A stretch of 64,000 bases of DNA from Paludibacteraceae bacterium (GCA_028694915.1 JAQVJY010000001.1:248001-312000), one strand, 5' to 3'; numbered from the stretch's first letter, positions 17,145-26,729 are shown. Notes: generated from the letters alone by a model not told the origin. Program-made: numbers and translations.

Positions 17145-17975
17145 TTAGTTTGAATATCCCCATTCTGATGGATTGAATTGTGTTTTATCCACGTCAACTT
17201 TAGGGAAGAAAGTAAAGCCGGTAAGTCTTTCTATTTCTGCAACCGATTTGCAATATGAAGAATTGAGTGCTCCTGTAGTCTCATGATCCAGCCAAAATCC
17301 GATACACTTAAGTTCGTCGCGTGTGGCATCAGCTACATTTTTGCCGGAGTTGCCTTTTTTTGTGCGTAGCAATACTTTGTAGTAGTGTGTTGGTTTTGGG
17401 TATTTTTTTACATAATCGTAGCCATCGCCCCAATGAGCACCGGTAACTACGTACAATGTGTCTCTACAAACGTATGTGCGTACGCGGTTTTCTAATGATG
17501 CCCAAATGCCGGAGTTGAAATCGTAACCTTGCGGTGTCATATTCGACATGTAGAATGTTTGAGCGTTTACACTGGCATTGGCGGTGCGGTCGGCAGATGG
17601 AATTTGATGCCCGCGTGTGTAATCCCAAGTAGAATAGCCACCGGTACTTACTTGATACGAAGATACAATACTAGGGTCGTAAGCCCAATTATCTGTACGT
17701 CCACTACCACCCATATAGCAGGAATGTAATGGATAAGCTACCCATAAGGCGGCGTATTTGCTTTTGTCGAAACACATGCTATAATTGCGTACTTCGCGAT
17801 TGTTGAGTGTTGCTTTGTGCGTAACGTAAATGTAGTTACTATTGTTGATTGTCTCTGGCAGTTCAGGTAAGAAAGCGAGTGTAGAAGTCGTATTGCCACT
17901 CCAAGGGTCTGTAGCCTCACAACTGTACAACACCATTGTTGCAATCGCGAGTAAGAGGTACGATAGTTTTTTCAT
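17145..17975 (-). CDS. DNA/RNA non-specific endonuclease (NUC1 family), lipoprotein
   Basis: From the ATG at 17975 this is a 276-residue lipoprotein (signal ending VLYSC, Cys19). The beta-beta-alpha-metal nuclease core is present: the active-site DRGH motif appears as YTRGHQIPSADR, with the general-base His kept and the usual Asp replaced by Thr, and the metal-binding Asn lies in NMTPQGYDFNSGIWASLE. Such enzymes cut single- and double-stranded DNA and RNA without specificity. The signal places it at the envelope or cell surface. The frame runs upstream to 18017, but the TACATTTG promoter at 18005-18012 lies inside that extension. Converges on the TonB receptor unit. Confidence 0.9.
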   Translation of the reverse strand: MKKLSYLLLAIATMVLYSCEATDPWSGNTTSTLAFLPELPETINNSNYIYVTHKATLNNREVRNYSMCFDKSKYAALWVAYPLHSCYMGGSGRTDNWAYDPSIVSSYQVSTGGYSTWDYTRGHQIPSADRTANASVNAQTFYMSNMTPQGYDFNSGIWASLENRVRTYVCRDTLYVVTGAHWGDGYDYVKKYPKPTHYYKVLLRTKKGNSGKNVADATRDELKCIGFWLDHETTGALNSSYCKSVAEIERLTGFTFFPKVDVDKTQFNPSEWGYSN

Positions 17976-18004
17976 GATAACGGTTTTAGGTCTAAAATCT
18001 TCTG

Positions 18005-18012
18005 CAAATGTA
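18005..18012 (-). promoter_or_regulatory. -7 promoter element of the NUC1-type nuclease
   Basis: Minus-strand TACATTTG. Transcription should start near 17997, downstream of the longest-frame start at 18017, which supports the ATG at 17975. Confidence 0.6.
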
Positions 18013-18094
18013 GTCAAAATAACAGAAATAATGAAATAAAGGACGATAAAATAACATTGTTTACGGCTTCTATTTAACCATTTAATTTTTTGTG

Positions 18095-18102
18095 TATCTT
18101 TG
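18095..18102 (+). promoter_or_regulatory. -7 promoter element of the aminopeptidase P gene
   Basis: TATCTTTG followed by C, 24 bases before the ATG at 18127. Confidence 0.65.
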
Positions 18103-18126
18103 CGGTAACTCTAAAAAGAAAAGAAT

Positions 18127-19905
18127 ATGGAAGTAACAGAAAGATTAAATGCCTTACGTAATTTGATGGTACATCAGGAAATAGCAGCTGTAATAGTACC
18201 CGGTACAGACCCACATGCAAGTGAGTATATTGCAGAACATTGGCAAGAACGTCAATTTATTTCAGACTTTACAGGTTCTGCTGGTACAGCTGTTGTTACT
18301 TCCGATAAGGCTGGATTGTGGACAGACTCCCGTTATTTTTTACAAGCTGATGAACAATTAGCAGGTACAGGTATAACGTTATTTAAAGAAGGCGTTATGA
18401 CTACACCATCTATTGTTGCTTGGTTAGGCAGTGTATTAAAACATGGTGATCAAGTAGCTGTGAACCCTGCCATGTTTTCTGTCAATGGCTTGAAACGCCT
18501 CAAAGAAGATTTGGCTGTTTATGGGCTAATGCTCAATATTAACTACGATTTTATAGCGCAACTTTGGAAGAATCGTCCAGCGTTGCCAATGCAGCCTATT
18601 TTTGAATTGGCTACAAATTATTCAGGTCGTACCAGTGCTGATAAATTATCGGCTGTTCGTACTCAAATGCTACAGGCTAAAGTAGATGTGCTTCTGTTGT
18701 CGGCACTCGATGATATTGCTTGGTTATTTAATATAAGAGGTAGTGATGTGGAATATAATCCCGTTGCCATATCGTATGCCATAGTTGAAGCGGAGTCTGC
18801 TATACTATTTATTGATCCAATAAAATTAACTGCGGATGTAAAAGATAATTTACTTCGTTCGGGTGTAGATACGCAACCTTATGATAAAATTTCTAGCTAC
18901 ATCAAAAGTTTATCAAATGGTAAACGTATAGGCATGGATCCTAATAAGGTTAATTATGCCTTGTATAAAGCGGTGCCATCTGCTTGTCAAGTGGTCGAAA
19001 TGGTTTCGCCAGTCGTTCACATGAAGTGCATTAAAAATGAAGTTGAATTGTCTGGATTACGTCGTGCATTAGTGAAAGATGGTGTTGCTTTAGTTAAGTT
19101 CTTTCGCTGGTTAGAAGCTACTGTTCCAACTGGTGAAGTATCTGAATTAAGTGCTATCGAACAGTTGAGACATTGTCGTGAGGAACAATCGCTATTTGTA
19201 ACAGAAAGTTTTGGTACTATTGCTGGTTATGCCGAACATGGAGCTATTGTACATTATGATTCTACCGAGGAAAGTAATGTGACATTAAAAGCTGAGAATT
19301 TCTTTTTATTAGATTCTGGTGGACAATATATAGATGGTACAACCGATATTACACGTACGGTAGCACTTGGAGATTTGTCTGCACAACAAAAAAGCGATTT
19401 TACATTGGTATTAAAAGGTCATATCGCTCTAGCTACAGCAAAATTTCCATATGGTACGCGTGGCAACCAGTTAGATATTTTAGCTCGGCAATTTTTATGG
19501 CAAAATGGTTTACAATATGGGCATGGAACAGGCCATGGAGTAGGGCACTTTCTATGTGTTCATGAAGGTCCACAAAGTATTCGTATGGACGAAAATCCAA
19601 CCATTTTGCAATCTGGTATGGTTTTGAGTAATGAACCAGGTTTGTATCGTACCAATGAATATGGTATTCGATGCGAAAATTTGGTAACGGTACGCGAAGT
19701 GGAGACTAATGATTTTGGAAAGTTCCTCAATTTTGAAACATTAACATTGTTCCCTTTTGATCGTAATGCTATCGATTCATCCATGCTGACATCAGAAGAA
19801 AAAGAATGGCTCAATTCGTATCATCAAATGGTTTATGAACGCTTATCCCCAGCTTTAGATGATGTAGAAAAAGAATGGCTCAAGTTTAAAACTCAAGCCA
19901 TTTAA
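18127..19905 (+). CDS. pepP: Aminopeptidase P family metallopeptidase (M24B)
   Basis: A 592-residue cytosolic enzyme that removes N-terminal residues preceding proline. It has the three-domain layout of the eukaryote-like XPNPEP1 form: two creatinase-type N-terminal domains (about 1-300), then the pita-bread catalytic domain. Metal ligands are visible in order: LLDSGGQYIDGTTDITRT (Asp396 and Asp407), GTGHGVGHFLCVHEGP (His), SNEPGLYR (Glu) and GIRCENLVTV (Glu). Length and spacing match the family. It is a single-gene unit between its own promoter and a shared terminator. Confidence 0.94.
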   Translation: MEVTERLNALRNLMVHQEIAAVIVPGTDPHASEYIAEHWQERQFISDFTGSAGTAVVTSDKAGLWTDSRYFLQADEQLAGTGITLFKEGVMTTPSIVAWLGSVLKHGDQVAVNPAMFSVNGLKRLKEDLAVYGLMLNINYDFIAQLWKNRPALPMQPIFELATNYSGRTSADKLSAVRTQMLQAKVDVLLLSALDDIAWLFNIRGSDVEYNPVAISYAIVEAESAILFIDPIKLTADVKDNLLRSGVDTQPYDKISSYIKSLSNGKRIGMDPNKVNYALYKAVPSACQVVEMVSPVVHMKCIKNEVELSGLRRALVKDGVALVKFFRWLEATVPTGEVSELSAIEQLRHCREEQSLFVTESFGTIAGYAEHGAIVHYDSTEESNVTLKAENFFLLDSGGQYIDGTTDITRTVALGDLSAQQKSDFTLVLKGHIALATAKFPYGTRGNQLDILARQFLWQNGLQYGHGTGHGVGHFLCVHEGPQSIRMDENPTILQSGMVLSNEPGLYRTNEYGIRCENLVTVREVETNDFGKFLNFETLTLFPFDRNAIDSSMLTSEEKEWLNSYHQMVYERLSPALDDVEKEWLKFKTQAI

Positions 19906-19917
19906 GAAGCTAATTAA

Positions 19918-19954
19918 ATAAAAATAGACGAGCATTGCTCGTCTATTTTTTTAT
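19918..19954. terminator. Bidirectional terminator between pepP and the lipid kinase gene
   Basis: AAAAATAGACGAGCA and its complement around a 3-base loop, with a T7 run. Confidence 0.85.
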
Positions 19955-20895
19955 GGTATAAGCATGTGTAATGCTTGAGGAATAATGTCTATTGTGTAAG
20001 GCGATTTAGCATCAATCAAAATTCCGTCAGTTTCTGCATAAATTTTACTAGGTGTTTCTACCACAAAGCGTTTAGTAACAAATGAATGCGCACGTTTATG
20101 TTCTGTTAACTTCCCTTGGAATAAACATCTTAAAGCGGATGGTATTTCAGTCAATTTCAAAGGTTCTATAGCTGTAACATGAAATAATCCATCGGTAGGA
20201 ATAGCTTCTGGTGCCTGCTTTAAACCTCCTCCAGAATAACATGTGTTACCGATAGCAATGGTGAGTATTTTCTGCTCCATAGTTTTATCATCGGCAATTA
20301 ATCGCATATGATAAGGTTTCAATTTGAAAAGCGCTAAAAAAACTGACAGGGAGTAAACCCAACCACTTCCACCTAATACCTGTTTAATATGGTTGGTTAT
20401 TTTTACTACCATGCCATCAAATCCCATTCCAGAACCATTTATAAAAAAACGGTGCTCTTCATAATTGTTGGCATTTACATAAGTCATTTTGCCAATATCT
20501 ACCGAAACGCTTTTACGTTCAAACAGATGTCGCGCCAATTGCCTATAATTACGTGTGATTTTCCAATAGCGTGCCCAGTCGTTGCCTGTGCCATAAGGAA
20601 CCAGTGCTAATGTAATTTCCGATTTGTAATCTGTATTTGATGTGTAAACTCCGTTAACTACTTCATTAATAGTTCCATCTCCACCTACTACTAACAAGTG
20701 TTTATAGCCATGTTCGACCATATTTTTTGCTATTTCGGTAGCATGCCCAGGATAGGCTGTTAATTGCTCATCAAAACGAATATCAGCTTTTTTAAGTAAA
20801 CGGTATATTTTAATCCAATCTTTTGCAAGTTGACGTTTCCCAGAATATGGGTTTACAATAACTCCCCAGAGTTCTCCTCGTATGTCGCTATTCAT
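19951..20895 (-). CDS. Diacylglycerol kinase-family lipid kinase (DagK/YegS-like)
   Basis: A 314-residue protein. The nucleotide-binding signature VVGGDGTINEVVNGV, the early VIVNPYSGKRQ and the later GTGNDWARYW are classic for the DAGK catalytic domain; the C-terminal half is the beta-sandwich lipid-binding domain with a Gly-rich NGSGMGFDG stretch. It should phosphorylate diacylglycerol or a related lipid at the inner membrane; the exact lipid is not readable. The start codon overlaps the aroC stop by one base (TGATG), suggesting translational coupling in a slyD-aroC-kinase unit. Confidence 0.9.
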   Translation of the reverse strand: MNSDIRGELWGVIVNPYSGKRQLAKDWIKIYRLLKKADIRFDEQLTAYPGHATEIAKNMVEHGYKHLLVVGGDGTINEVVNGVYTSNTDYKSEITLALVPYGTGNDWARYWKITRNYRQLARHLFERKSVSVDIGKMTYVNANNYEEHRFFINGSGMGFDGMVVKITNHIKQVLGGSGWVYSLSVFLALFKLKPYHMRLIADDKTMEQKILTIAIGNTCYSGGGLKQAPEAIPTDGLFHVTAIEPLKLTEIPSALRCLFQGKLTEHKRAHSFVTKRFVVETPSKIYAETDGILIDAKSPYTIDIIPQALHMLIP

Positions 20896-21968
20896 CAGTT
20901 GTGTGTTTTATTCAATAAGTAAGCATCTAAAGTTACCATGGCGGCCATAGCTTCAATGATAGGTACAGCTCTTGGCACGACACAAGGGTCGTGTCTACCA
21001 TGTGCTTCTAAATTGATTAATTGTTTTTGAGTGTCAATCGTTTGTTGCGATTTGGAAATGGTGGCTGTAGGTTTAAAGACCGTGCGGAAATAAATGTCTT
21101 GTCCATTGGAAATGCCGCCTTGTATACCGCCCGAAAAATTAGTTTTTGTTGTAATTTTTTCGTTTTCTATTGTAAATGAATCATTTACTTCGGAGCCTTT
21201 TTGTGATACACTTTCAAATCCGCTTCCATAATCAAATCCTTTAACAGCATTAATGGAAAGCATAGCATATGCTAAGCGCGCTTGCAACTTATCAAATACA
21301 GGCTCACCAAGTCCTACAGGAAGTCCTTTAACGACGCATGTAACAATGCCACCGATCGAATCGCCTTCCGATTTGCAAGTTGTAATAAAGTCTTGCATTT
21401 CTTTGGCAATAACTGGTTCTGGACATCGTACGCTATTTGTTTCTGTTTGTGTGAGGTCTAGTTGCTGATAGGGCAGAGCAGTCTTGATTGGTCCAATTTG
21501 AGACGTGTAAGCTACAATGGATATACCAGCTTGTTTTAAAACTAATTTGGCTATGGCGCCAGCTACCACGCGTGCAATGGTTTCACGAGCTGAAGCCCGA
21601 CCACCGCCTCGGTAATCTCTTGTGCCATATTTCATTTGATATGTGTAGTCGGCATGACTTGGTCGGAATACATCTTTCAAATGATTGTAATCATCGCTGT
21701 GTTGATTTGTATTAAGAATGGCAAAACCAATGGGAGTTCCAGTGGTCTTGCCTTCAAAAATACCTGAAAAGAAAGTTACTTCATCAGCTTCATTACGTTG
21801 TGTGGTAATGGATGATTGACCTGGTCGACGTCTATTTAGCTCGGCTTGAATGAATTTCAAGTCTATTTCAATACCAGCAGGACAACCATCAATAATACCG
21901 CCAATAGCTGCACCATGAGATTCCCCAAATGATGTTAATCGAAATAAAGTACCAAATGTGTTCGACAT
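20895..21968 (-). CDS. aroC: Chorismate synthase
   Basis: The enzyme makes chorismate from 5-enolpyruvylshikimate 3-phosphate using reduced FMN, the last shared step of aromatic synthesis. From the ATG at 21968 it has 357 residues. Signatures: [18 protein letters not shown] at the N-terminus, RRRPGQ with [15 protein letters not shown], the [17 protein letters not shown] stretch, and the C-terminal [17 protein letters not shown]. The open frame allows four more N-terminal codons (from 21980), but the family starts at Met-Ser-Asn-Thr-Phe-Gly. slyD is 29 bases upstream and the lipid kinase overlaps the stop. aroE lies elsewhere in the window. Confidence 0.97.
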   Translation of the reverse strand: MSNTFGTLFRLTSFGESHGAAIGGIIDGCPAGIEIDLKFIQAELNRRRPGQSSITTQRNEADEVTFFSGIFEGKTTGTPIGFAILNTNQHSDDYNHLKDVFRPSHADYTYQMKYGTRDYRGGGRASARETIARVVAGAIAKLVLKQAGISIVAYTSQIGPIKTALPYQQLDLTQTETNSVRCPEPVIAKEMQDFITTCKSEGDSIGGIVTCVVKGLPVGLGEPVFDKLQARLAYAMLSINAVKGFDYGSGFESVSQKGSEVNDSFTIENEKITTKTNFSGGIQGGISNGQDIYFRTVFKPTATISKSQQTIDTQKQLINLEAHGRHDPCVVPRAVPIIEAMAAMVTLDAYLLNKTHN

Positions 21969-21997
21969 AACGCAGGTCAATTAATTAGTTATAGCTA

Positions 21998-22570
21998 TTA
22001 GCAACAGCCTCCTTCACAACCATCTCCGCAGCTATCGCCACAATCACAATCACTACCACAAGAATCGCAACCACAGCCACAACCACCAGACATAGCGCGT
22101 AAATCTTCTTCAGTAGGTTCATGTACTTCAAGTACTTTTCCGGTAAAGTGTAAATCTTCGCCTGCTAATGGATGATTGAAATCTACTGTTATAACGGTTG
22201 GTTTAACTTCTACTACTTCGGCGTTGATACGTTGACCTTCAGAGTCAATAAGTGGCACAATAGCGCCTGGATATACACCTTTTTCGTCGATTTTACCATC
22301 GATTTCAAAAATCTCACGTGGTAAATCTACGATGTTAGCTTCATCATATTCGCCATAAGCATCAGCGCAAGCTAATGAAATTTCGAAGGTGTCGTTTTCA
22401 TTTAAATTAGCTAATCCTTCTTCAAATTTTGGTAACATCATACCCATTCCATAGAAAAAACGTAAAGGTTGACCTTCTTCGGTTTCTTCCATCAATTCAA
22501 GTGCGCCCTCTTCATTTTTTACATAAAGTTTGTATTCTAAAGATACGAGCATGTTTTCTGCAATTTTCAT
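21998..22570 (-). CDS. slyD: SlyD-type FKBP peptidyl-prolyl isomerase with Cys-rich metal tail
   Basis: A 190-residue protein. Residues 1-140 form a FKBP domain with an inserted IF domain (PLRFFYGMGMMLPKFEEGL, FNHPLAGEDLHFTGKVLEV), as in SlyD, which folds proteins at prolyl bonds and acts as a chaperone. The last ~30 residues are almost only Gly, Cys, Asp and Ser with ten cysteines and no histidine, a metal-binding tail in place of the His-rich tail of E. coli SlyD. In E. coli the tail delivers nickel to hydrogenase; the metal here is unknown. A TATCTTTG promoter precedes it. First gene of the unit with aroC and the lipid kinase. Confidence 0.92.
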   Translation of the reverse strand: MKIAENMLVSLEYKLYVKNEEGALELMEETEEGQPLRFFYGMGMMLPKFEEGLANLNENDTFEISLACADAYGEYDEANIVDLPREIFEIDGKIDEKGVYPGAIVPLIDSEGQRINAEVVEVKPTVITVDFNHPLAGEDLHFTGKVLEVHEPTEEDLRAMSGGCGCGCDSCGSDCDCGDSCGDGCEGGCC

Positions 22571-22618
22571 AAAAGTAAGTTTTTAATTTGTATATAGTTT
22601 ATTTATTTAATCGTCTGA

Positions 22619-22626
22619 CAAAGATA
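22619..22626 (-). promoter_or_regulatory. -7 promoter element of slyD
   Basis: Minus-strand TATCTTTG in the gap between lptD and slyD, 49 bases before the slyD start. Confidence 0.6.
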
Positions 22627-22644
22627 CGTTTTTTGTTTGTTGTG

Positions 22645-25341
22645 TCAAAACCAAAGTACATTACGGCTATTGTCACTTCGTTTTTCGTATTTTAAATCTT
22701 GCAACATGGAGGCATTTACACCGACTGTAACCATGTATGATTTGTAGCGTCCAAAAGGAGATACCGAAGCCGACAACCGCCAGCAGTGTAAATCTCTTAC
22801 AATGGATAACGTCATTTGTGTAATTTCAAGGGCAGTTAAATCAAATGAGCCAGTATAATTTAATTTCCATTTTGGAGTTGGGTTCAGATTACCAGAAAAG
22901 CTCAAATTGTGATTCCATTCGCGCTTATAATCCATCATGTCGTAATCAAATTGATTGCTGATTCCCCAACGCACGGAGTAATTAAACGTGAAACTCCACG
23001 TGACAGCTGGCTTCACATAACCATCAGAATTGGTTGTTTTTTCTGAATTTGCTTCCGCCTTTTCTTTATCGATATTTGATGGTTGATCTAAATTAAAATC
23101 AACACCAGAATTTTCTTCGTCTTGGTTCTCGTCGTTTGTTGGCTTGGTTTTATCTTTCTTTTTGAACGTATCATTATTGAACGTGTATTGAAACGATGTA
23201 CCAGTGCCTTGGAAGCGTGGAAAATCACGTAATTGATTTACGCGTACGGGTTTTCCATATTCATTTAATCCAAATTTATATGGGTCAAAGGCTCCGTTTA
23301 AATTGAGAGAAAAGGATTTCGTTAATTTGATACGTAATTGAGCATTAAAGTTTTGCAGTTTCATCGAATCGGCTGCAAAATTATATCCGCCCGAAACGGT
23401 AAAATTGTCAATAAGGCTTACTTTCTTGTATTGTGTGGAGCCTACTTCATCCGATTTCTTTTGGTCTTTCACTTTCATCTCTACATTATTGCCTAACGAC
23501 CAACTAATAGCCCCAACCATGCCTTGTCCGGGCACACCATACATACCGTTTGAATAAGGCGAGTAGGTTACTGTTTGGTGAGTGATTTTATTGATGTCGT
23601 TTTTGTCGACAATAATTTTTTCATAACTACTGTAAAAATCCCACACATCATCACCAAAATCAGGATGATAGTTAAATGAAACAGAAGGAGTCATGACGTG
23701 GCGTATGCGATCAATTTTATCACCAAATAATTTACGATTTGGTGTGTAGAATCCATATAACTTGGTTTGCATACTGACCCCTACATTAAAATCATACACA
23801 TTAAAAAATCCACTCATCGTATCTAATTGTTCCTCTTGTTGTTGCTTATTCCATGAGCGGTTTACTTTGTTGAAGTACATCCTGTCATGCAAATTTATAC
23901 TTGGCGAAATAGTTAGATATTTGAATAAATTAAAGGACGCAGTAATGGGTATTTTGTGGTCAATAGCATTTTTCCAATCTTTTGTAAAGCTGGAAGTCAT
24001 CAATTTATTTTCTTTGGCGGTGATACTATTGGCAAAGGTCATGTTGTACGATAGCGCAATTTTTTCATAAAATCGCTCTTTGCCCACGGCTTCTTTGCGT
24101 TTGAACGGATAAATACGGCTCATAGCTACTGTAATGTTGGGTAGCGATAGAGAAATGGTAGAATCTTGTGAACGTTGTGAAACCAGAGCATTGACAGAAA
24201 GACTCCAAGGACTTTCAGGAAAACGTTGGGTGTAGTTTACGCTCGAACTGGTAATGTTTTTTGATTGTTCTGCTGGATTGTAATAGTTATTCACATTACT
24301 TTGATTATAACCACTGGTGGTAAAATCAACTGAGGCCGAGAGTGAACTGTATTGACTCGCTTTTGGATCTTGACGATGAGTCCATGCTACTTTAAAGTTG
24401 TTATATTTGCTATAACCTGGTAAATCTTTTTCACCATATACATCTTCGCGGTAACTCGCTCTAAAATTACCATTAAACTTGTAACGTTTAGTGTAAGTAC
24501 TTCCTAATTGAAGTCCCCATGTACCTTTAGTATAAATTTCACCAGTTACTTCTAAATCGAGATAATCATTGATAGCAAAGTAATATCCGCCGTTTTTTAG
24601 GAATAATCCGCGTTCCATTTCGTCGCCGTACGAAGGCATAATAATGCCTGATGAGTAGCTGGACGTAAAAGGAAAAAATCCAAATGGAATGACTAGTGGT
24701 AGTGGCACATCTTCCATTACCAAATAGGCTGGACCAGCCGCAATGTAGCTTCCGGGTTTTACTTTGGCTTTGGTCAATTGCAAATAAAAATGGGGATGGT
24801 CATGATGATCACAAGTCGTGTATTTACCGCCTTGCATACACATCTCATCCTCGTTCATTTTTTTTGTTTTATCTGCAACAATATATCCTTCACCTTGTTG
24901 CGTAATGCCGCCCCTAATAAAACCTTTGCGTGTTTCAAAATTATAGGCTAATTCTTTCGATGAATATTCGTCGGTGTTGTCTTTAAAGACTGGTAATTCA
25001 ACAAGTTTTCCTAAGCTATCTAAACGTCCAGTAGCAAACACCGTGTTACTATCCATTTTCATTTGGATCAAACCAGCTTTAAGTTCTATGGGACGGGCTT
25101 GCTCGTAACGCACATTGCCTTCACCATAAAGGAAACCGTTGCCAGAACCGTAAAATATAATGGAGTCGTTAGCTTTGTAATGTATAGGAGCATCTATTGC
25201 GTTTTTTTTCTTTGTATTAACCGATGTTGTTGGCACGGTTTCTGCATAAACAGAGTCGGGTACCTCTTGTTCGACAGCATAGGTCGAAATAAAAGTACCA
25301 ATCCAAAGGATAATAATAAGATATAAACTTTTGAATTTCAA
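22645..25341 (-). CDS. lptD: LPS-assembly outer-membrane protein LptD, Bacteroidota type
   Basis: An 898-residue protein with a signal peptide, an OstA/LptA-like N-terminal beta-jellyroll (about 50-170: KANDSIIFYGSGNGFLYGEG, VFATGRLDSLGKLVE) and a large beta-barrel. The middle has the LptD-typical VPLPLVIPFGFFPFTSSYSS stretch followed by the start of the barrel. LptD with LptE inserts lipopolysaccharide into the outer leaflet. It is divergent from an amidase and an MCE gene, giving a group of outer-envelope functions. Between about residues 760 and 810 there is an acidic, low-complexity insertion (TNDENQDEEN and neighbours) within the barrel region, probably a surface or periplasmic loop. Confidence 0.9.
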   Translation of the reverse strand: MKFKSLYLIIILWIGTFISTYAVEQEVPDSVYAETVPTTSVNTKKKNAIDAPIHYKANDSIIFYGSGNGFLYGEGNVRYEQARPIELKAGLIQMKMDSNTVFATGRLDSLGKLVELPVFKDNTDEYSSKELAYNFETRKGFIRGGITQQGEGYIVADKTKKMNEDEMCMQGGKYTTCDHHDHPHFYLQLTKAKVKPGSYIAAGPAYLVMEDVPLPLVIPFGFFPFTSSYSSGIIMPSYGDEMERGLFLKNGGYYFAINDYLDLEVTGEIYTKGTWGLQLGSTYTKRYKFNGNFRASYREDVYGEKDLPGYSKYNNFKVAWTHRQDPKASQYSSLSASVDFTTSGYNQSNVNNYYNPAEQSKNITSSSVNYTQRFPESPWSLSVNALVSQRSQDSTISLSLPNITVAMSRIYPFKRKEAVGKERFYEKIALSYNMTFANSITAKENKLMTSSFTKDWKNAIDHKIPITASFNLFKYLTISPSINLHDRMYFNKVNRSWNKQQQEEQLDTMSGFFNVYDFNVGVSMQTKLYGFYTPNRKLFGDKIDRIRHVMTPSVSFNYHPDFGDDVWDFYSSYEKIIVDKNDINKITHQTVTYSPYSNGMYGVPGQGMVGAISWSLGNNVEMKVKDQKKSDEVGSTQYKKVSLIDNFTVSGGYNFAADSMKLQNFNAQLRIKLTKSFSLNLNGAFDPYKFGLNEYGKPVRVNQLRDFPRFQGTGTSFQYTFNNDTFKKKDKTKPTNDENQDEENSGVDFNLDQPSNIDKEKAEANSEKTTNSDGYVKPAVTWSFTFNYSVRWGISNQFDYDMMDYKREWNHNLSFSGNLNPTPKWKLNYTGSFDLTALEITQMTLSIVRDLHCWRLSASVSPFGRYKSYMVTVGVNASMLQDLKYEKRSDNSRNVLWF

Positions 25342-25390
25342 TATTTTGCAGCTTTATTTGTACAAAACAAGAAGTTTAATAAAAAGAATG

Positions 25391-25398
25391 CAAAGCTA
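25391..25398 (-). promoter_or_regulatory. -7 promoter element of lptD
   Basis: Minus-strand TAGCTTTG, 50 bases before the lptD start, in the divergent gap with the amidase gene. Confidence 0.55.
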
Positions 25399-25493
25399 AT
25401 CAATTATAGCCATTTTTACACGTGTTTAGCGGTAAATTCTATTTTTTTAGCACAATAATTCATTTTTTATGCCAAAATCCATTAAATAATCAT

Positions 25494-25501
25494 TAATTTT
25501 G
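25494..25501 (+). promoter_or_regulatory. -7 promoter element of the amidase gene
   Basis: TAATTTTG followed by C, 75 bases before the ATG at 25576; a fair match to TAnnTTTG. Confidence 0.5.
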
Positions 25502-25575
25502 CGCCACCTAAACTAATGCATAAAGGTCTTCAAACGCTGCATTATAAGAGCAATTTTTTAAATTAATCTTTCATT

Positions 25576-26691
25576 ATGAAACGTTTATTTGTCTATTTTA
25601 TTTTTTCTACTATACTATTTGTTTCCTACGCATCAACTAAACCATTTACCGTTGTTATCGATCCTGGTCATGGAGGCAAGGACCCAGGCGCTATGGGGCC
25701 TAATGGACGCGAGAAGGATATTAATTTGAATGTGTCGCTTAAATTAGGAGATTTAATCAAACAAAATCATCCAGATGTAAAGGTTGTATTTACGCGTGAT
25801 GTTGATAAATATGTGCCTTTACAAGATAGATCTAATATTGCCAATAAGGCTAATGGAGATTTGTTTATTTGTATTCACACCAATGCTTCTAAAGCTAGAT
25901 CTGCTTATGGATCTGAAACTTATACCATTGGGCTGGATAAAACAAATGCAAACTTCGAAGTTGCCAAACGTGAGAATTCAGTTATCTTGTTAGAAGAAGG
26001 CTACAAAGAAAAATACCAAGGATTTGACCCAACATCACCTGATTCATACATTATGTTTGAATTTATGCAATCTAAATTCAGTGACAAAAGTATCGAATTT
26101 GCAGCTTATACACAAGATGAATTTATTTCCTCCAAGCGTTATAATAGGGGTGTACGTCAAGAAAATTTTTGGGTATTACATCAAACTAAAATGCCAAGTG
26201 TATTAATTGAACTTGGGTTTATTTCCAATCCAATTGAGGAACGTTTTTTACTTTCTAAAGAAGGTCAAAATACAATGGCAAACTCCATATACAAAGCGTT
26301 TGCCAAATATAAACACGAGTACGATAAAAAGAATGTTGCGGCCAATACCAATATCGCTACAACTGAAACACCACAACCTCCAGTTAGCAAAATGGACAAT
26401 TTTAATCAACAAGTTTCTGATAGTAAGGTGGTGTACCAATTACAGTTATTCATTACTCGTAAACAGGTCGTAGATAGTAAAGCACCTGATTTTAGAGGTT
26501 TAACTAACTGTACTTTTTATGAAGAGGGTGGTTGGTTTAAATACACGTATGGTTCAACTAACAATTTGGATGAAATATTGAAGTTGAAAAATAGTATTAA
26601 ATCAATATTCCCAGAAGCATTTATCATTGTGTTTCACAATGGTAAAAAAATATCATTACAAGAGGCTGAAAAGATTAGCAAACAAAAATAA
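25576..26691 (+). CDS. N-acetylmuramoyl-L-alanine amidase (Amidase_3) with C-terminal SPOR-like domain
   Basis: A 371-residue periplasmic enzyme that cuts the bond between N-acetylmuramic acid and the stem peptide. After a signal peptide (MKRLFVYFIFSTILFVSYAS), the zinc site reads VVIDPGHGGKDPG (His32), REKDIN (Glu46) and FICIHTNAS (His101), with catalytic Glu212 in PSVLIELGFISN. After a linker (about 250-283), residues 285-365 (VYQLQLFITRKQ ... FIIVFHNGKKIS) look like a divergent SPOR or SPOR-like domain for binding denuded peptidoglycan at division sites. Divergent from lptD; the MCE gene follows under its own promoter. Confidence 0.92.
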   Translation: MKRLFVYFIFSTILFVSYASTKPFTVVIDPGHGGKDPGAMGPNGREKDINLNVSLKLGDLIKQNHPDVKVVFTRDVDKYVPLQDRSNIANKANGDLFICIHTNASKARSAYGSETYTIGLDKTNANFEVAKRENSVILLEEGYKEKYQGFDPTSPDSYIMFEFMQSKFSDKSIEFAAYTQDEFISSKRYNRGVRQENFWVLHQTKMPSVLIELGFISNPIEERFLLSKEGQNTMANSIYKAFAKYKHEYDKKNVAANTNIATTETPQPPVSKMDNFNQQVSDSKVVYQLQLFITRKQVVDSKAPDFRGLTNCTFYEEGGWFKYTYGSTNNLDEILKLKNSIKSIFPEAFIIVFHNGKKISLQEAEKISKQK

Positions 26692-26729
26692 CATTCAGAT
26701 AAGGTCTTTTAGTAGTTCAAAAAAAGAAG

